Assembly: GCA_020026075.1 (NCBI GenBank)
Contig: JAHHQZ010000016.1
Coordinates: forward strand, 1-35,727
Direction of reading: 5' to 3'
Origin: Actinobacillus sp.
GTDB taxonomy: Bacteria; Pseudomonadota; Gammaproteobacteria; Enterobacterales; Pasteurellaceae
DNA length: 35,727 bases
Shown here: in pieces, positions 7,848-15,845 of the stretch
Layout of the letters: every line of letters starts with the position of its first letter
How positions within the stretch are numbered: the stretch's first letter is position 1
Translations under genes and position numbers: made by a program
The notes under the pieces: model-generated
Told to the model about the DNA's origin: nothing
The model's database searches: none
Seen by the model: only the letters and a program-made list of their open reading frames with translations

Positions 7848-8498
7848 TTATTTTTTACCTAAGGTAATCGGCGCTCGAGCAGCTTTTTGCACTTGCTGGA
7901 TCAACGTTTGAATGCCGTTACGGCGCAGAATTGGCGACCATTCTTGGCGTTTAGTATCCACTAGACTCACGCCTTCAACCGCCATATCGTAGGCTTGCCA
8001 TTGCTCCGTTTTGCTGTTTTTACGCCAGAAAAAGGTTAAATGAATCGGCGTTGCGCCGTTGGTTTGAATGATTTCCACACGCACGGTCACCAAGTTTTGT
8101 GTAATCGGTTTAGCTTGTTCTATGTTCACTTTTTGCCCATTATAAAGGGTCAAGGCTTGTGCGTAAGATTGTTCCACAAAATCACCAAATGCAGTGAAAA
8201 ATGCATTACGATCAGGATTGCTGATGGTTTTCAAAGCATGCCCTAAAACAAGCGATCCTGCATATTTAATATGCACATAAGGCATTAGGTTTTGTTTTAC
8301 AACAGTTTTTAAATAGTTGGGATCTTGCTGAATTTTGGCGTGATCGGCACGTATTTGGCTAAATAAATTTTGCGTTACCTGTGCGGTAAGCTGATACGGA
8401 TTTGGTGTGTCGTCTGCCTGTGCCACTCGCATTGTAGCCAGTGTAAAACAAGCAAAAGCAAGACTAAAAAATGTGCGATAAAAACGTTTGATGAACAT
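7848..8498 (-). CDS. mlaC: MlaC, periplasmic phospholipid-binding protein
   Basis: The 216-residue product carries a signal peptide (basic MFIKRFYRTF, hydrophobic core, cleavage likely near VAQA at residue 28). The body has the MlaC/Ttg2D features PNPYQLTAQVTQNLF, HIKYAGSLVLG and a central DFVEQSYAQAL. MlaC shuttles phospholipid across the periplasm between the outer-membrane MlaA complex and MlaFEDB. The gene follows mlaD by 9 bases in the conserved mlaFEDCB order. Confidence 0.95.
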   Translation of the reverse strand: MFIKRFYRTFFSLAFACFTLATMRVAQADDTPNPYQLTAQVTQNLFSQIRADHAKIQQDPNYLKTVVKQNLMPYVHIKYAGSLVLGHALKTISNPDRNAFFTAFGDFVEQSYAQALTLYNGQKVNIEQAKPITQNLVTVRVEIIQTNGATPIHLTFFWRKNSKTEQWQAYDMAVEGVSLVDTKRQEWSPILRRNGIQTLIQQVQKAARAPITLGKK

Positions 8499-8507
8499 AA
8501 TTACTCC

Positions 8508-8981
8508 CTATTTTTTATTTTTGTCACCGTAAAGGAATTGGCCGATTAAATCTTCCAAAACCATTGCGGATTTTGTGTCTAAAATTTTACTGCCATTTTT
8601 GAGCATTGGTGTTTCGCCATCGTCAAAGCCCACATTGAGCGCCACATATTGCTCGCCCAAAAGTCCTGAGGTGCGAATAGCAACCGAGCTGTTGTCTGGA
8701 ATGTCGTTATATTTGTCATCAATGGCAAATACCACCGTTGGCAAGTAGCTATTTTTGTCGAGATAAATGGACTGTACACGACCAATAACGACACCGCCGA
8801 TTTTCAATGGCGCACGGACTTTCAAGCCGCCGATGTTATCAAAGGTAGCAGTAACTTGATAGGTTTTATCTTGACTAAAACCTTGTAAATTGGCAACTTT
8901 TAGCCCTAAAAAAACAAAAGCAATGATGCCTATTAGCATAAACAGGCCAACGCCAAATTCGTATTTTCTTGTATTTTTCAT
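8508..8981 (-). CDS. mlaD: MlaD, MCE-domain subunit
   Basis: The 157-residue protein has one N-terminal membrane anchor (about residues 10-28) followed by a single MCE domain (about 38-120, including VTATFDNIGGLKVRAPLKIGG and TSGLLGEQYVALNVG). MlaD forms the hexameric ring on the periplasmic side of MlaFEDB. It is slightly shorter than the 183-residue E. coli protein at the C-terminus. It starts 14 bases after the mlaE stop. Confidence 0.96.
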   Translation of the reverse strand: MKNTRKYEFGVGLFMLIGIIAFVFLGLKVANLQGFSQDKTYQVTATFDNIGGLKVRAPLKIGGVVIGRVQSIYLDKNSYLPTVVFAIDDKYNDIPDNSSVAIRTSGLLGEQYVALNVGFDDGETPMLKNGSKILDTKSAMVLEDLIGQFLYGDKNKK

Positions 8982-8995
8982 TGGTAATCCTTGAA

Positions 8996-9778
8996 CTAAG
9001 CGCCACCGAACATAATGGCGGTTAATATAAAATCGAGTGCCAGCACGACAAGCGAGGCATTGACCACCGTTTTCGTTGTGGCTTGGCTAATTCCCTCAGA
9101 GGTTGGTCGGCAATTATAGCCGTTAAATAGGGCAATCCATAATACTGCAATGGCAAAAAACACACTTTTAATCAAATCGTTAAAAATATCATAATGCCAT
9201 TGCACCGCACTTTGCATTACTGACCAAAAACTGCCAGCATCCACTCCTTTCCAATCCACGCCCACTAAGGCTCCGCCCCAAATGCCGATGGCAGAGAAAA
9301 TCAGTGCCAAAATTGGCATTGCGATAAGCCCTGCCCAAAAACGTGGTGAAATCACACGGCGTAAAGGGTCAATGGCCATCATTTCTAGGCTGGAAAGCTG
9401 TTCAGTGGCTTTCATCAAACCTATTTCTGCGGTGAGCGCAGAGCCTGCTCGACCAGCGAATAACAACGCCGTAACCACAGGACCGAGTTCACGCAAAAGC
9501 GACAATGCCACGAGCTGCCCAAGACTGGTTTCCGCAGAAAAATCCACCAGCACCACATAGCCTTGCAAGCCCAACACCATTCCAATGAACAGCCCTGAGA
9601 GCATAATAATGGTTAAAGATTGCACGCCTAGTACGTAAAGCTGTTTCACCAGCAAAGGAAAATGGCGTGCAAATTGCGGTTTGCCGATTAAGGCTCGACC
9701 TAGCATTATGCCAGCCGCACCAAGCGTTTGAGTAAACTGAATGCCTTTAGCACCCAGTGCTTGAATAAAATTACTCAT
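8996..9778 (-). CDS. mlaE: MlaE permease subunit
   Basis: This 260-residue inner-membrane permease of the MlaE family begins MSNFIQALGAKGIQ. The start at 9778 is chosen because the upstream in-frame extension (to 9907) lies within mlaF and lacks family similarity. The motifs LRELGPVVTALLFAGRAGSA and LMKATEQLSSLEMM are typical of the permease core and the coupling helix that contacts MlaF. The start overlaps the mlaF stop by 8 bases, which suggests translational coupling. The overlap zone also holds the repeat-like stretch at 9784-9805. Confidence 0.96.
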   Translation of the reverse strand: MSNFIQALGAKGIQFTQTLGAAGIMLGRALIGKPQFARHFPLLVKQLYVLGVQSLTIIMLSGLFIGMVLGLQGYVVLVDFSAETSLGQLVALSLLRELGPVVTALLFAGRAGSALTAEIGLMKATEQLSSLEMMAIDPLRRVISPRFWAGLIAMPILALIFSAIGIWGGALVGVDWKGVDAGSFWSVMQSAVQWHYDIFNDLIKSVFFAIAVLWIALFNGYNCRPTSEGISQATTKTVVNASLVVLALDFILTAIMFGGA

Positions 9779-10565
9779 TAAAAAATTCTCGTAAATATTC
9801 CGGCGCAGGGTAATGGAAACGCACAGGACCATCCGCCTGACCTTGCAAAAATTGTTGCACTTGCTTATCGCTCGAGGCCAGCAAATCCTGCGGAGTGCCG
9901 TGTGCAATCACACGTTGATCCGCAATAATATAAGCATAATCCGCAATGCTTAGCACTTCTTGCACATCGTGGGATACCACAACAGAGGTTAGTTGCATTG
10001 CCTGATTAAGGCGCTTAATCAGTGTTAAAATCACGCCCATACTAATGGGATCCTGTCCTGCGAAAGGCTCATCGTACATAATCAATTCAGGGTCTAAGGC
10101 AATACTGCGCGCCAAAGCCGCACGGCGTGCCATCCCCCCTGAAAGTTCAGAAGGCATTAGCGCTGCCGCACCACGCAAACCGACAGCCTCTAATTTCATC
10201 AGCACCATTTGCCGAATGATGGACTCTGGCAATTTAGTATGTTCACGAATAGGAAATGCCACGTTTTCAAAGGTTGTCATATCCGTAAACAGCGCCCCAG
10301 ACTGAAACAACATTCCCATTCGCTGGCGCATTGCGTAAAGTTCCTTATTGGACATTTGCATCACGTTTTTCCCATCGAACAACACCTCACCCGCATCCGC
10401 TTGCAGTTGGCCTGCGATGAGTTTTAACAGCGTGGTTTTTCCGATCCCTGACGGTCCCATAATTGCCGTAATTTTTCCGGCCTGGATCGTTAAGTTCAAA
10501 TCACGGTAAATGGCACGATCGCCACGATGAAAGGTTAAATGTTTAACTTCAATTAAATTTCGCAT
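9771..10565 (-). CDS. mlaF: MlaF ATP-binding subunit
   Basis: This 264-residue ABC ATPase has Walker A GPSGIGKT (37-44), signature LSGGM (141-145), Walker B LIMYDEP with Asp165-Glu166, and the H-loop His199. It powers phospholipid transport by MlaFEDB. Its start is only 6 bases after the clc stop and no strong ribosome site is visible, so translation may depend on coupling to clc. The last codons (PEYLREFF) coincide with a near-perfect copy of the genome's palindromic repeat, so the C-terminal tail may be repeat-derived. Confidence 0.97.
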   Translation of the reverse strand: MRNLIEVKHLTFHRGDRAIYRDLNLTIQAGKITAIMGPSGIGKTTLLKLIAGQLQADAGEVLFDGKNVMQMSNKELYAMRQRMGMLFQSGALFTDMTTFENVAFPIREHTKLPESIIRQMVLMKLEAVGLRGAAALMPSELSGGMARRAALARSIALDPELIMYDEPFAGQDPISMGVILTLIKRLNQAMQLTSVVVSHDVQEVLSIADYAYIIADQRVIAHGTPQDLLASSDKQVQQFLQGQADGPVRFHYPAPEYLREFFNE

Positions 10566-10571
10566 AATATT

Positions 10572-11891
10572 TTAACTATAAACCGAACGGCCACCAAGCC
10601 AAGTATTCACAAGGGTTGCGATCCAAGTAACGATTAAAATCGGCATTATAAACGTTACATTGCCTACAGTTTCCACCAGCAAAATCACGCCAGTAAAAGG
10701 GGCTTTTAAGCTGGAACCAAAGAATGCCGCCATCGCACAAATGACCAAATTCAAATAATATTTTTCACTAATAATACCAAGTTTGATTAAAGCCATTGCA
10801 TAAATCGCCCCTGACAACGCCCCTAATACCAAAATTGGCATAAAAATTCCCGTTGGTGCAGTAGCGTTGGTAGAAATGGCGGTAAATACCAGCCGTCCTA
10901 CCGTCATTAAGGCGAGCAAACCTAAAATCATCGGCAAGGGTTGCTGTAATAAAGACAATAAAAATTGCTGGCTGGTGATTTGTTTAATGTAGTCGTGGCT
11001 ACCGCCGAGCATTGGCGCATAAATTAGCCCAAAAGGAATCACCAAAAAGAGCGGAATTAAAATATTGTGAGTGGTTTTAAGGGGCAACTTGCCGTAGAGC
11101 GAGCGTGTGGCGAACAGCACACTTTGGAAAATTCGGCACATAATGCCAATAAAAACGCCCAACGCTAGCACTTGCCAGTATTGGTCAAAAGGCAGTGGCA
11201 AACCGTAGTCCACATACAGGCCAGGCGTGCTGCCAAAGAAAAAGTACGTGGTAATAACAGAGGCAATGGAGGCTGTCATTGACGTAAAAAGAATCACAGG
11301 CGTGAAGTTGAAACTCACCGCCTCCAAAATAAATAGCGTACCAGCAATGGGCGCACTAAATGCCACACTTAGCCCTGCCGCCATTCCCGTATGGATTAAA
11401 ACTTGCTTTTTATCCTCCGCATTATGGAAGGCTTTATCGCAAAAACTTTCGGCAATTTGCGCCCCCATTTTGATACAAGGTCCTTCACGACCAGCGAAAA
11501 TTCCGGGACAAAGGGCAAGCAATGCACCTACAAAAGTTCGCCACAACGCACTCCACCAATGGAGCGTTTTTTGTGCATAAAGCGGTTTTATGACGTTAAT
11601 CAGCATGAACCCCACAACCGCCGTACCCGCCACATACAGTACAATATATTCAGGGTTGGCGCGCATATAAGGGTAAAGGAAAAGTAGCCCTTGTAGCGTG
11701 TGATCGATAATCAAACGAAATACGCTCACCACCACACCGATCACCGTTCCAATGGCGGCACCGTAGATCAGAAAACTGGCTTTTTCGCTGGAAAATAAAC
11801 TGGCGAAATGCTGCACAGAATATCGATTTTGGCGAGCATTCGTGGTGTTATTTTGCGGGAGTTTGTTGCGTAAATCTTTGCCGTTGAACAT
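10572..11891 (-). CDS. ClC-family chloride channel/transporter, atypical
   Basis: This 439-residue membrane protein has clear ClC features: GREGP with Glu136 (the gating glutamate), SAPIAGTLFILEA, and TAPTGIFMPILVLGALSGA. Several landmarks of E. coli ClcA are absent. The GSGIP motif carrying the chloride-contacting serine is missing, the region being only VIKPLYAQKTLHWW. The proton-pathway Glu203 position is Ala (FILEAV), and the chloride-contacting Tyr445 position appears to be Val (ETVGNVTFIMP). It may be a passive channel or have different ion selectivity. It sits directly upstream of mlaF and probably begins that transcript. A repeat copy at 11956 separates it from arcA. Confidence 0.85.
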   Translation of the reverse strand: MFNGKDLRNKLPQNNTTNARQNRYSVQHFASLFSSEKASFLIYGAAIGTVIGVVVSVFRLIIDHTLQGLLFLYPYMRANPEYIVLYVAGTAVVGFMLINVIKPLYAQKTLHWWSALWRTFVGALLALCPGIFAGREGPCIKMGAQIAESFCDKAFHNAEDKKQVLIHTGMAAGLSVAFSAPIAGTLFILEAVSFNFTPVILFTSMTASIASVITTYFFFGSTPGLYVDYGLPLPFDQYWQVLALGVFIGIMCRIFQSVLFATRSLYGKLPLKTTHNILIPLFLVIPFGLIYAPMLGGSHDYIKQITSQQFLLSLLQQPLPMILGLLALMTVGRLVFTAISTNATAPTGIFMPILVLGALSGAIYAMALIKLGIISEKYYLNLVICAMAAFFGSSLKAPFTGVILLVETVGNVTFIMPILIVTWIATLVNTWLGGRSVYS

Positions 11892-11955
11892 TGCTACTTA
11901 CTTGGCCTGATGGAAAATATTAAGTGGGCATTTTAATGGAAAAGCGAATAAAAAA

Positions 11956-11998
11956 CCACGCTGGAATTTTCAAAAAAATTCTGAAAATTCCGGCGTGG
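11956..11998. repeat. Palindromic repeat, copy 2
   Basis: CCACGCTGGAATTTTCA pairs with TGAAAATTCCGGCGTGG over 17 bp with a single G:U-type exception, around a 9-base loop. It lies about 20 bases past the arcA stop, where it could terminate arcA transcription, although no long T run follows the stem. Confidence 0.85.
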
Positions 11999-12018
11999 CG
12001 AATTTGGGTTAAATGGGG

Positions 12019-12735
12019 CTAGGCTGTTTCGATGTCGCCGCAGAAACGGTAGCCTTCACCGTGAATGGTGGAAATGATTTCAGGCGTGCCAACGTGATCT
12101 TCAAAATGTTTGCGGATACGGCGAATGGTTACGTCTACTGTGCGATCTTGTGGTTTTAGTTCACGACCTGTCATTTTGCGAAGTAGCACTTCACGGGTTT
12201 GGATTTTGCCAGGGTTCTCGCAGAAGTGGAGCATTGCTCGAAATTCGCTACGTGGCAGTTTGTATTCTTCGCCGTCTGGATTGACGAGCGTGCGACTGTC
12301 TAGGTCTAATACCCAGCCATTAAAACGGTATTGATCCACGCTTTGCACGACTTTTTTCTGAGCATCAATCATTGTGCGTTGTAGTAAATTTCTTGCACGA
12401 ATAGTTAATTCACGAGGGTTGAAGGGTTTGGTTAAATAATCATCAGCACCAATTTCTAACCCTAAAATTTTATCCACTTCGTTATCACGTCCTGTTAAAA
12501 ACATTAAGGCGGTGTTGGCGTTTTCACGTAACTCACGTGCGAGCATTAAGCCATTTTTTCCCGGTAGGTTAATGTCCATTACTACGAGATTGATTTTATG
12601 TTCAGAAAGGATGCGGTGCATTTGGTTACCGTCGGCTGCTTCGTATACGTCATAACCTTCCGCTTCAAAAATACTTTTGAGTGTGTTGCGTGTAATTGTT
12701 TCGTCTTCCACGATAAGAATTTGTGGGGTGTTCAT
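12019..12735 (-). CDS. arcA: Response regulator ArcA
   Basis: This 238-residue OmpR-family regulator has a receiver domain (1-120; acidic pocket Glu10/Asp11, phospho-acceptor Asp54 in VVMDINLPG, Lys104 region in YLTKPFNPRE) and a winged-helix DNA-binding domain (about 135-235; PQDRTVDVTIRRIRKHFE). The sequence is close to ArcA, which with the ArcB kinase represses aerobic metabolism under low oxygen. arcB is not in the window. An extended -10 promoter (12821-12829) lies upstream and AAGGAT precedes the start. Confidence 0.95.
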   Translation of the reverse strand: MNTPQILIVEDETITRNTLKSIFEAEGYDVYEAADGNQMHRILSEHKINLVVMDINLPGKNGLMLARELRENANTALMFLTGRDNEVDKILGLEIGADDYLTKPFNPRELTIRARNLLQRTMIDAQKKVVQSVDQYRFNGWVLDLDSRTLVNPDGEEYKLPRSEFRAMLHFCENPGKIQTREVLLRKMTGRELKPQDRTVDVTIRRIRKHFEDHVGTPEIISTIHGEGYRFCGDIETA

Positions 12736-12820
12736 TGGGAAAAATCCTTAAAATTTTGACCTTGTAATATGCGAAGTAAATCCCACTTATTCTATGCTCA
12801 ACTAATGAAAATGCAACAGA

Positions 12821-12829
12821 ATTATAACA
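12821..12829 (-). promoter_or_regulatory. Extended -10 promoter of arcA
   Basis: On the minus strand, TGTTATAAT combines a perfect TATAAT with an upstream TG. No good -35 is visible at 17 bases, which fits an extended -10 element. It lies about 85 bases before the arcA start. Confidence 0.5.
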
Positions 12830-12864
12830 GAACTGTAATATCTCTTTGTCATTTGTACCTCGTG

Positions 12865-14094
12865 TTAAAACTTTGTTTTAAAGGAACGAGGCACGGCTTT
12901 GATTTTCGGTAAATCTTGGCGTAGGGCGTTGCTATCGTATTGGCTTACAGGAATGGAATGTTCAATGTAGGTTTCAATGGCTGGCAAGTTCATTGCGTAT
13001 TTTTCGCAAGCAAAACTAATGGATGCGCCACTTTTGCCAGCACGTCCTGTGCGCCCAATGCGGTGAACATAATCTTCTTTGTCATCAGGTAAATCAAAGT
13101 TGAACACGTGGGTAACGTCTGGAATATGCAAGCCACGAGCCGCCACATCTGTTGCCACGAGAATATCTAAATCGCCATCGGTGAATTGCTTTAATAAAGA
13201 AAGGCGTTTTTTCTGCGGTACATCGCCTGTAAGCAATGCCACACGGTGACCGTCTGCCACTAAGTAGCGCCAAATTTCCTCGCACTGGTGCTTGGTGTTG
13301 GCGAAGACAATGGCACGATCTGGCCATTCTTCTTCAATCAATGTGAGCAATAAGGGAATTTTGTCGTTGTTGGCAGGGTAAAATAATTCTTCTTGAATGT
13401 TGTGGCCTGTTTTTTGTTCAGGCTCAATTTCAATGTATTCAGGGGCGTTCATATCTTCAAAGGCGAGTTCACGCACTTTGTAGGAAAGGGTCGCTGAAAA
13501 GAGTAGTGTTAAGCGTTCAGTGGCTTTGGGGCAACGCCGTAATAAATAGCGAATATCTCGAATAAAGCCCAAATCAAACATTCGGTCTGCCTCGTCTAAT
13601 ACGACCGTTTGAATATTGTCTAAACGCACAATGCCTTGTTTGACATAGTCGATCACACGCCCTGTGGTGCCGATTAAAATATCAACCCCTTGCTCTAATA
13701 CGGCAAGTTGTTTGTCATAACCTTCACCACCGTAGGCTAACCCTGTTTTTAACCCAGTGGCTTTGCTTAGGAATTGGGCATCTTTATGAATTTGTACGGC
13801 GAGTTCACGAGTAGGGGCTAAAATTAACGCACGAATATTGGTGTGCAGGGCTGTGGGTGGATTTTTGAGTAAATGTTGAAAAGTGGCGATTAAAAACGCC
13901 ATTGTTTTGCCAGTACCTGTTTGGGCTTGCCCTGCGACATCTTTACCTTGCAAACTTAGCGGTAAAGAAAGGGCTTGTATGGGCGTGCAAGTGGTGAAAT
14001 TTGCCTGTTTTAAGGCCTTTTGCAACGCAGGATCTAAGTCAAGATCGGCAAAATGCACAGGCTTACTTGATGGTTGAGACGATGCTATGGACAT
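12865..14094 (-). CDS. rhlB: DEAD-box RNA helicase RhlB
   Basis: This is a 409-residue helicase from ATG at 14094 (MSIASSQPSSKPVHF), preceded by GGAAAT. An in-frame extension to 14217 is rejected as non-conserved. It has the Q motif (TTCTPIQALSLP), Walker A AQTGTGKT, PTRELA, DEAD, SAT, ARGLHIPDV and HRIGRTGRAGK, all in standard order. The short C-terminus and overall sequence match RhlB, the RNA degradosome helicase. It is divergent from rho, as in E. coli, but no trxA lies between. A terminator-like hairpin stands in its leader (14123-14145). Confidence 0.93.
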   Translation of the reverse strand: MSIASSQPSSKPVHFADLDLDPALQKALKQANFTTCTPIQALSLPLSLQGKDVAGQAQTGTGKTMAFLIATFQHLLKNPPTALHTNIRALILAPTRELAVQIHKDAQFLSKATGLKTGLAYGGEGYDKQLAVLEQGVDILIGTTGRVIDYVKQGIVRLDNIQTVVLDEADRMFDLGFIRDIRYLLRRCPKATERLTLLFSATLSYKVRELAFEDMNAPEYIEIEPEQKTGHNIQEELFYPANNDKIPLLLTLIEEEWPDRAIVFANTKHQCEEIWRYLVADGHRVALLTGDVPQKKRLSLLKQFTDGDLDILVATDVAARGLHIPDVTHVFNFDLPDDKEDYVHRIGRTGRAGKSGASISFACEKYAMNLPAIETYIEHSIPVSQYDSNALRQDLPKIKAVPRSFKTKF

Positions 14095-14122
14095 AGTTAT
14101 TTCCGTAAAAATGATGAAAACT

Positions 14123-14145
14123 AAAAAGCGCCGCTTAATGGCGCT
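14123..14145 (-). promoter_or_regulatory. Terminator-like hairpin in the rhlB leader
   Basis: On the minus strand, AGCGCC, a 7-base loop and GGCGCT are followed by TTTT, about 28 bases before the rhlB ATG. If the rhlB promoter is upstream, this could attenuate transcription; it could also be a terminator for incoming transcripts. Confidence 0.45.
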
Positions 14146-14218
14146 CAAAAAATTGTGTGGAGAATAGCATAATCTGTACAAAACCGCTAAAAAAGCCTGC
14201 AAAAAATAGGATTTCACT

Positions 14219-14247
14219 TAGACAGTAAAAAGTTTTGGTGATAAAAT
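14219..14247 (+). promoter_or_regulatory. Candidate rho promoter
   Basis: TAGACA (14219-14224), a 17-base spacer and TAAAAT (14242-14247) give an expected start near 14254 and a leader of about 68 bases. The same region also contains a TTGGTG/CACCAA stem followed by seven T (14235-14263); both readings cannot act at once in one transcript. Confidence 0.45.
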
Positions 14248-14321
14248 CCGCACCAATTTTTTTAACCCCTTTCTAGCAAGCATTGCTTTCATTCAACTAA
14301 CTCATAAAATCCATTTCAATT

Positions 14322-15581
14322 ATGCATTTAACTCAATTAAAAAATACCCCTGTTGCCGATCTTATTACATTAGGCGAAGGTATGGGCTTGGAAAATTTAG
14401 CCCGTTTACGCAAACAAGACATTGTGTTTGCCATTCTCAAACAACACGCCAAAGGCGGCGAAGATATTTTCGGTGGCGGCGTATTGGAAATTCTACCAGA
14501 CGGCTTTGGTTTTCTGCGTTCAGCAGACAGTTCCTATTTAGCTGGCTCTGATGATATTTACGTTAGTCCGAGCCAAATTCGCCGTTTTAATTTACAAACG
14601 GGCGACAAAATCGAAGGTAAAATTCGACCGCCAAAAGAAGGCGAACGCTATTTTGCCTTGCTCAAAGTGGATCGTGTAAACGATGACCGTCCTGAAATCT
14701 CTCGCAATAAAATCCTTTTTGAAAATCTAACCCCACTTCACGCAAATTCACGCCTACGTATGGAACGTGGCAACGGCTCAACCGAAGACCTTACCGCACG
14801 TATTTTGGATCTCGCAAGCCCTATCGGTAAAGGTCAGCGTGGCTTAATCGTAGCGCCTCCAAAAGCGGGTAAAACAATGTTGTTACAAAACATCGCTCAA
14901 AGCATTACACACAATTACCCTGATGTGGAATTGATCGTATTGCTCATTGACGAACGCCCAGAAGAAGTAACCGAAATGCGCCGTACCGTAAAAGGCGAAG
15001 TGATTGCCTCGACCTTTGACGAACCAGCCGCTCGTCACGTGCAGGTAGCAGAAATGGTTATCGAAAAAGCGAAACGTGCGGTAGAACACAAAAAAGACGT
15101 GGTGATTTTGCTCGACAGTATCACTCGCTTGGCTCGTGCGTATAACACCGTAACCCCAACCTCTGGCAAAATTTTATCAGGCGGTGTGGATGCAAATGCC
15201 TTGCATCGTCCAAAACGTTTCTTCGGTGCGGCACGTAACGTAGAAGAAGGCGGCAGCTTAACGATTATCGCAACAGCGCTAGTGGATACTGGCTCGAAAA
15301 TGGACGAAGTGATCTTTGAAGAATTTAAAGGTACAGGGAATATGGAACTGCATCTTGCTCGCAAAATCGCCGAAAAACGTGTATTCCCAGCCATCGACTT
15401 CAACCGTTCAGGCACACGTAAAGAAGACCTTCTCACAACCCCAGATGAACTGCAAAAAATGTGGATTCTCCGCAAAATCCTCAACCCAATGGGTGAAGTG
15501 GAAGCAATGGAATTTCTTATCGACAAACTCGCTGTGGGCAAAACCAACGAAGAATTTTTCGACATTATGCGTCGTTCGTAA
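14322..15581 (+). CDS. rho: Transcription termination factor Rho
   Basis: The 419-residue protein has the standard Rho layout: an N-terminal helical domain (MHLTQLKNTPVADL), a cold-shock-like RNA-binding domain (about 48-125, GFGFLRSADSSYL), and a RecA-type ATPase. Walker A is APPKAGKT (178-185), Walker B is VVILLDSITRLARA, and the Q and R loops follow (LSGGVDANALHRPKRFFGAARN). It is a hexameric ATP-dependent RNA translocase that ends untranslated transcripts. The length is the same as in E. coli. A perfect palindromic repeat at 15605 follows the stop. Confidence 0.99.
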   Translation: MHLTQLKNTPVADLITLGEGMGLENLARLRKQDIVFAILKQHAKGGEDIFGGGVLEILPDGFGFLRSADSSYLAGSDDIYVSPSQIRRFNLQTGDKIEGKIRPPKEGERYFALLKVDRVNDDRPEISRNKILFENLTPLHANSRLRMERGNGSTEDLTARILDLASPIGKGQRGLIVAPPKAGKTMLLQNIAQSITHNYPDVELIVLLIDERPEEVTEMRRTVKGEVIASTFDEPAARHVQVAEMVIEKAKRAVEHKKDVVILLDSITRLARAYNTVTPTSGKILSGGVDANALHRPKRFFGAARNVEEGGSLTIIATALVDTGSKMDEVIFEEFKGTGNMELHLARKIAEKRVFPAIDFNRSGTRKEDLLTTPDELQKMWILRKILNPMGEVEAMEFLIDKLAVGKTNEEFFDIMRRS

Positions 15582-15604
15582 TTTACAAACCGCCAAAAAA
15601 CCGA

Positions 15605-15634
15605 ACGCCGGAATTTTTGAAAAAATTCCGGCGT
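15605..15634. repeat. Palindromic repeat, copy 3
   Basis: This is a perfect 14-bp inverted repeat, ACGCCGGAATTTTT and AAAAATTCCGGCGT, separated by only two bases. It lies 23 bases after the rho stop and probably ends the rho transcript. Sixteen bases of the right arm and flank recur inside plsX (17371-17386). Confidence 0.88.
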
Positions 15635-15639
15635 AGGTG

Positions 15640-15744
15640 TTATTCAACATCCAGTGCAGTGCCAGCTGGAATGTTAGCTAAGGCTGGAGTAGAAAAACTA
15701 AAAAGGGCAAGCAAGCTTGCAGTGATGAGGTTGTGTTTTTTTAT
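15640..15744 (-). pseudogene. Remnant of a small secreted protein gene
   Basis: The minus strand encodes a well-formed signal peptide (KKHNLITASLLALFSFSTPALA) and then NIPAGTALDVE and a stop, 34 codons in all. The codon where ATG is expected (15744-15742) is ATA, and no ribosome site precedes it. The reading frame ends a few bases before palindromic repeat copy 3, as if the rest of the gene were lost at that junction. It is too short and lacks a start, so I treat it as a degraded gene. The parent family is not recognised. Confidence 0.5.
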
Positions 15745-15807
15745 TCTAGTAAAGGGCTAGAATTTAGAAAAATTCGTTTGTAAGTACGGCGAAAATGATA
15801 ATTTTCT

Positions 15808-15836
15808 TTGACTAATTGACAATCAAAAGGTAATAT
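15808..15836 (+). promoter_or_regulatory. Sigma-70 promoter of the yceD-rpmF-plsX-fab operon
   Basis: TTGACT (15808-15813), a 17-base spacer and TAATAT (15831-15836) form a strong promoter. A start 6-8 bases downstream would fall only about 2-4 bases before the yceD ATG at 15846. Confidence 0.65.
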
Positions 15837-15845
15837 TTGCTCCCT

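Noticed and set aside
11498..11513. GAAAATTCCGGGAC in the ClC gene, resembling a repeat arm
   Set aside because: It encodes PGIFAGREGP, the conserved gate region, and pairs with nothing nearby.
13094..13327. Open frame within rhlB and similar long frames antisense to murA, rho, mnmE and lpoA
   Set aside because: They lie wholly inside well-conserved genes, lack ribosome sites and show no recognisable protein features.
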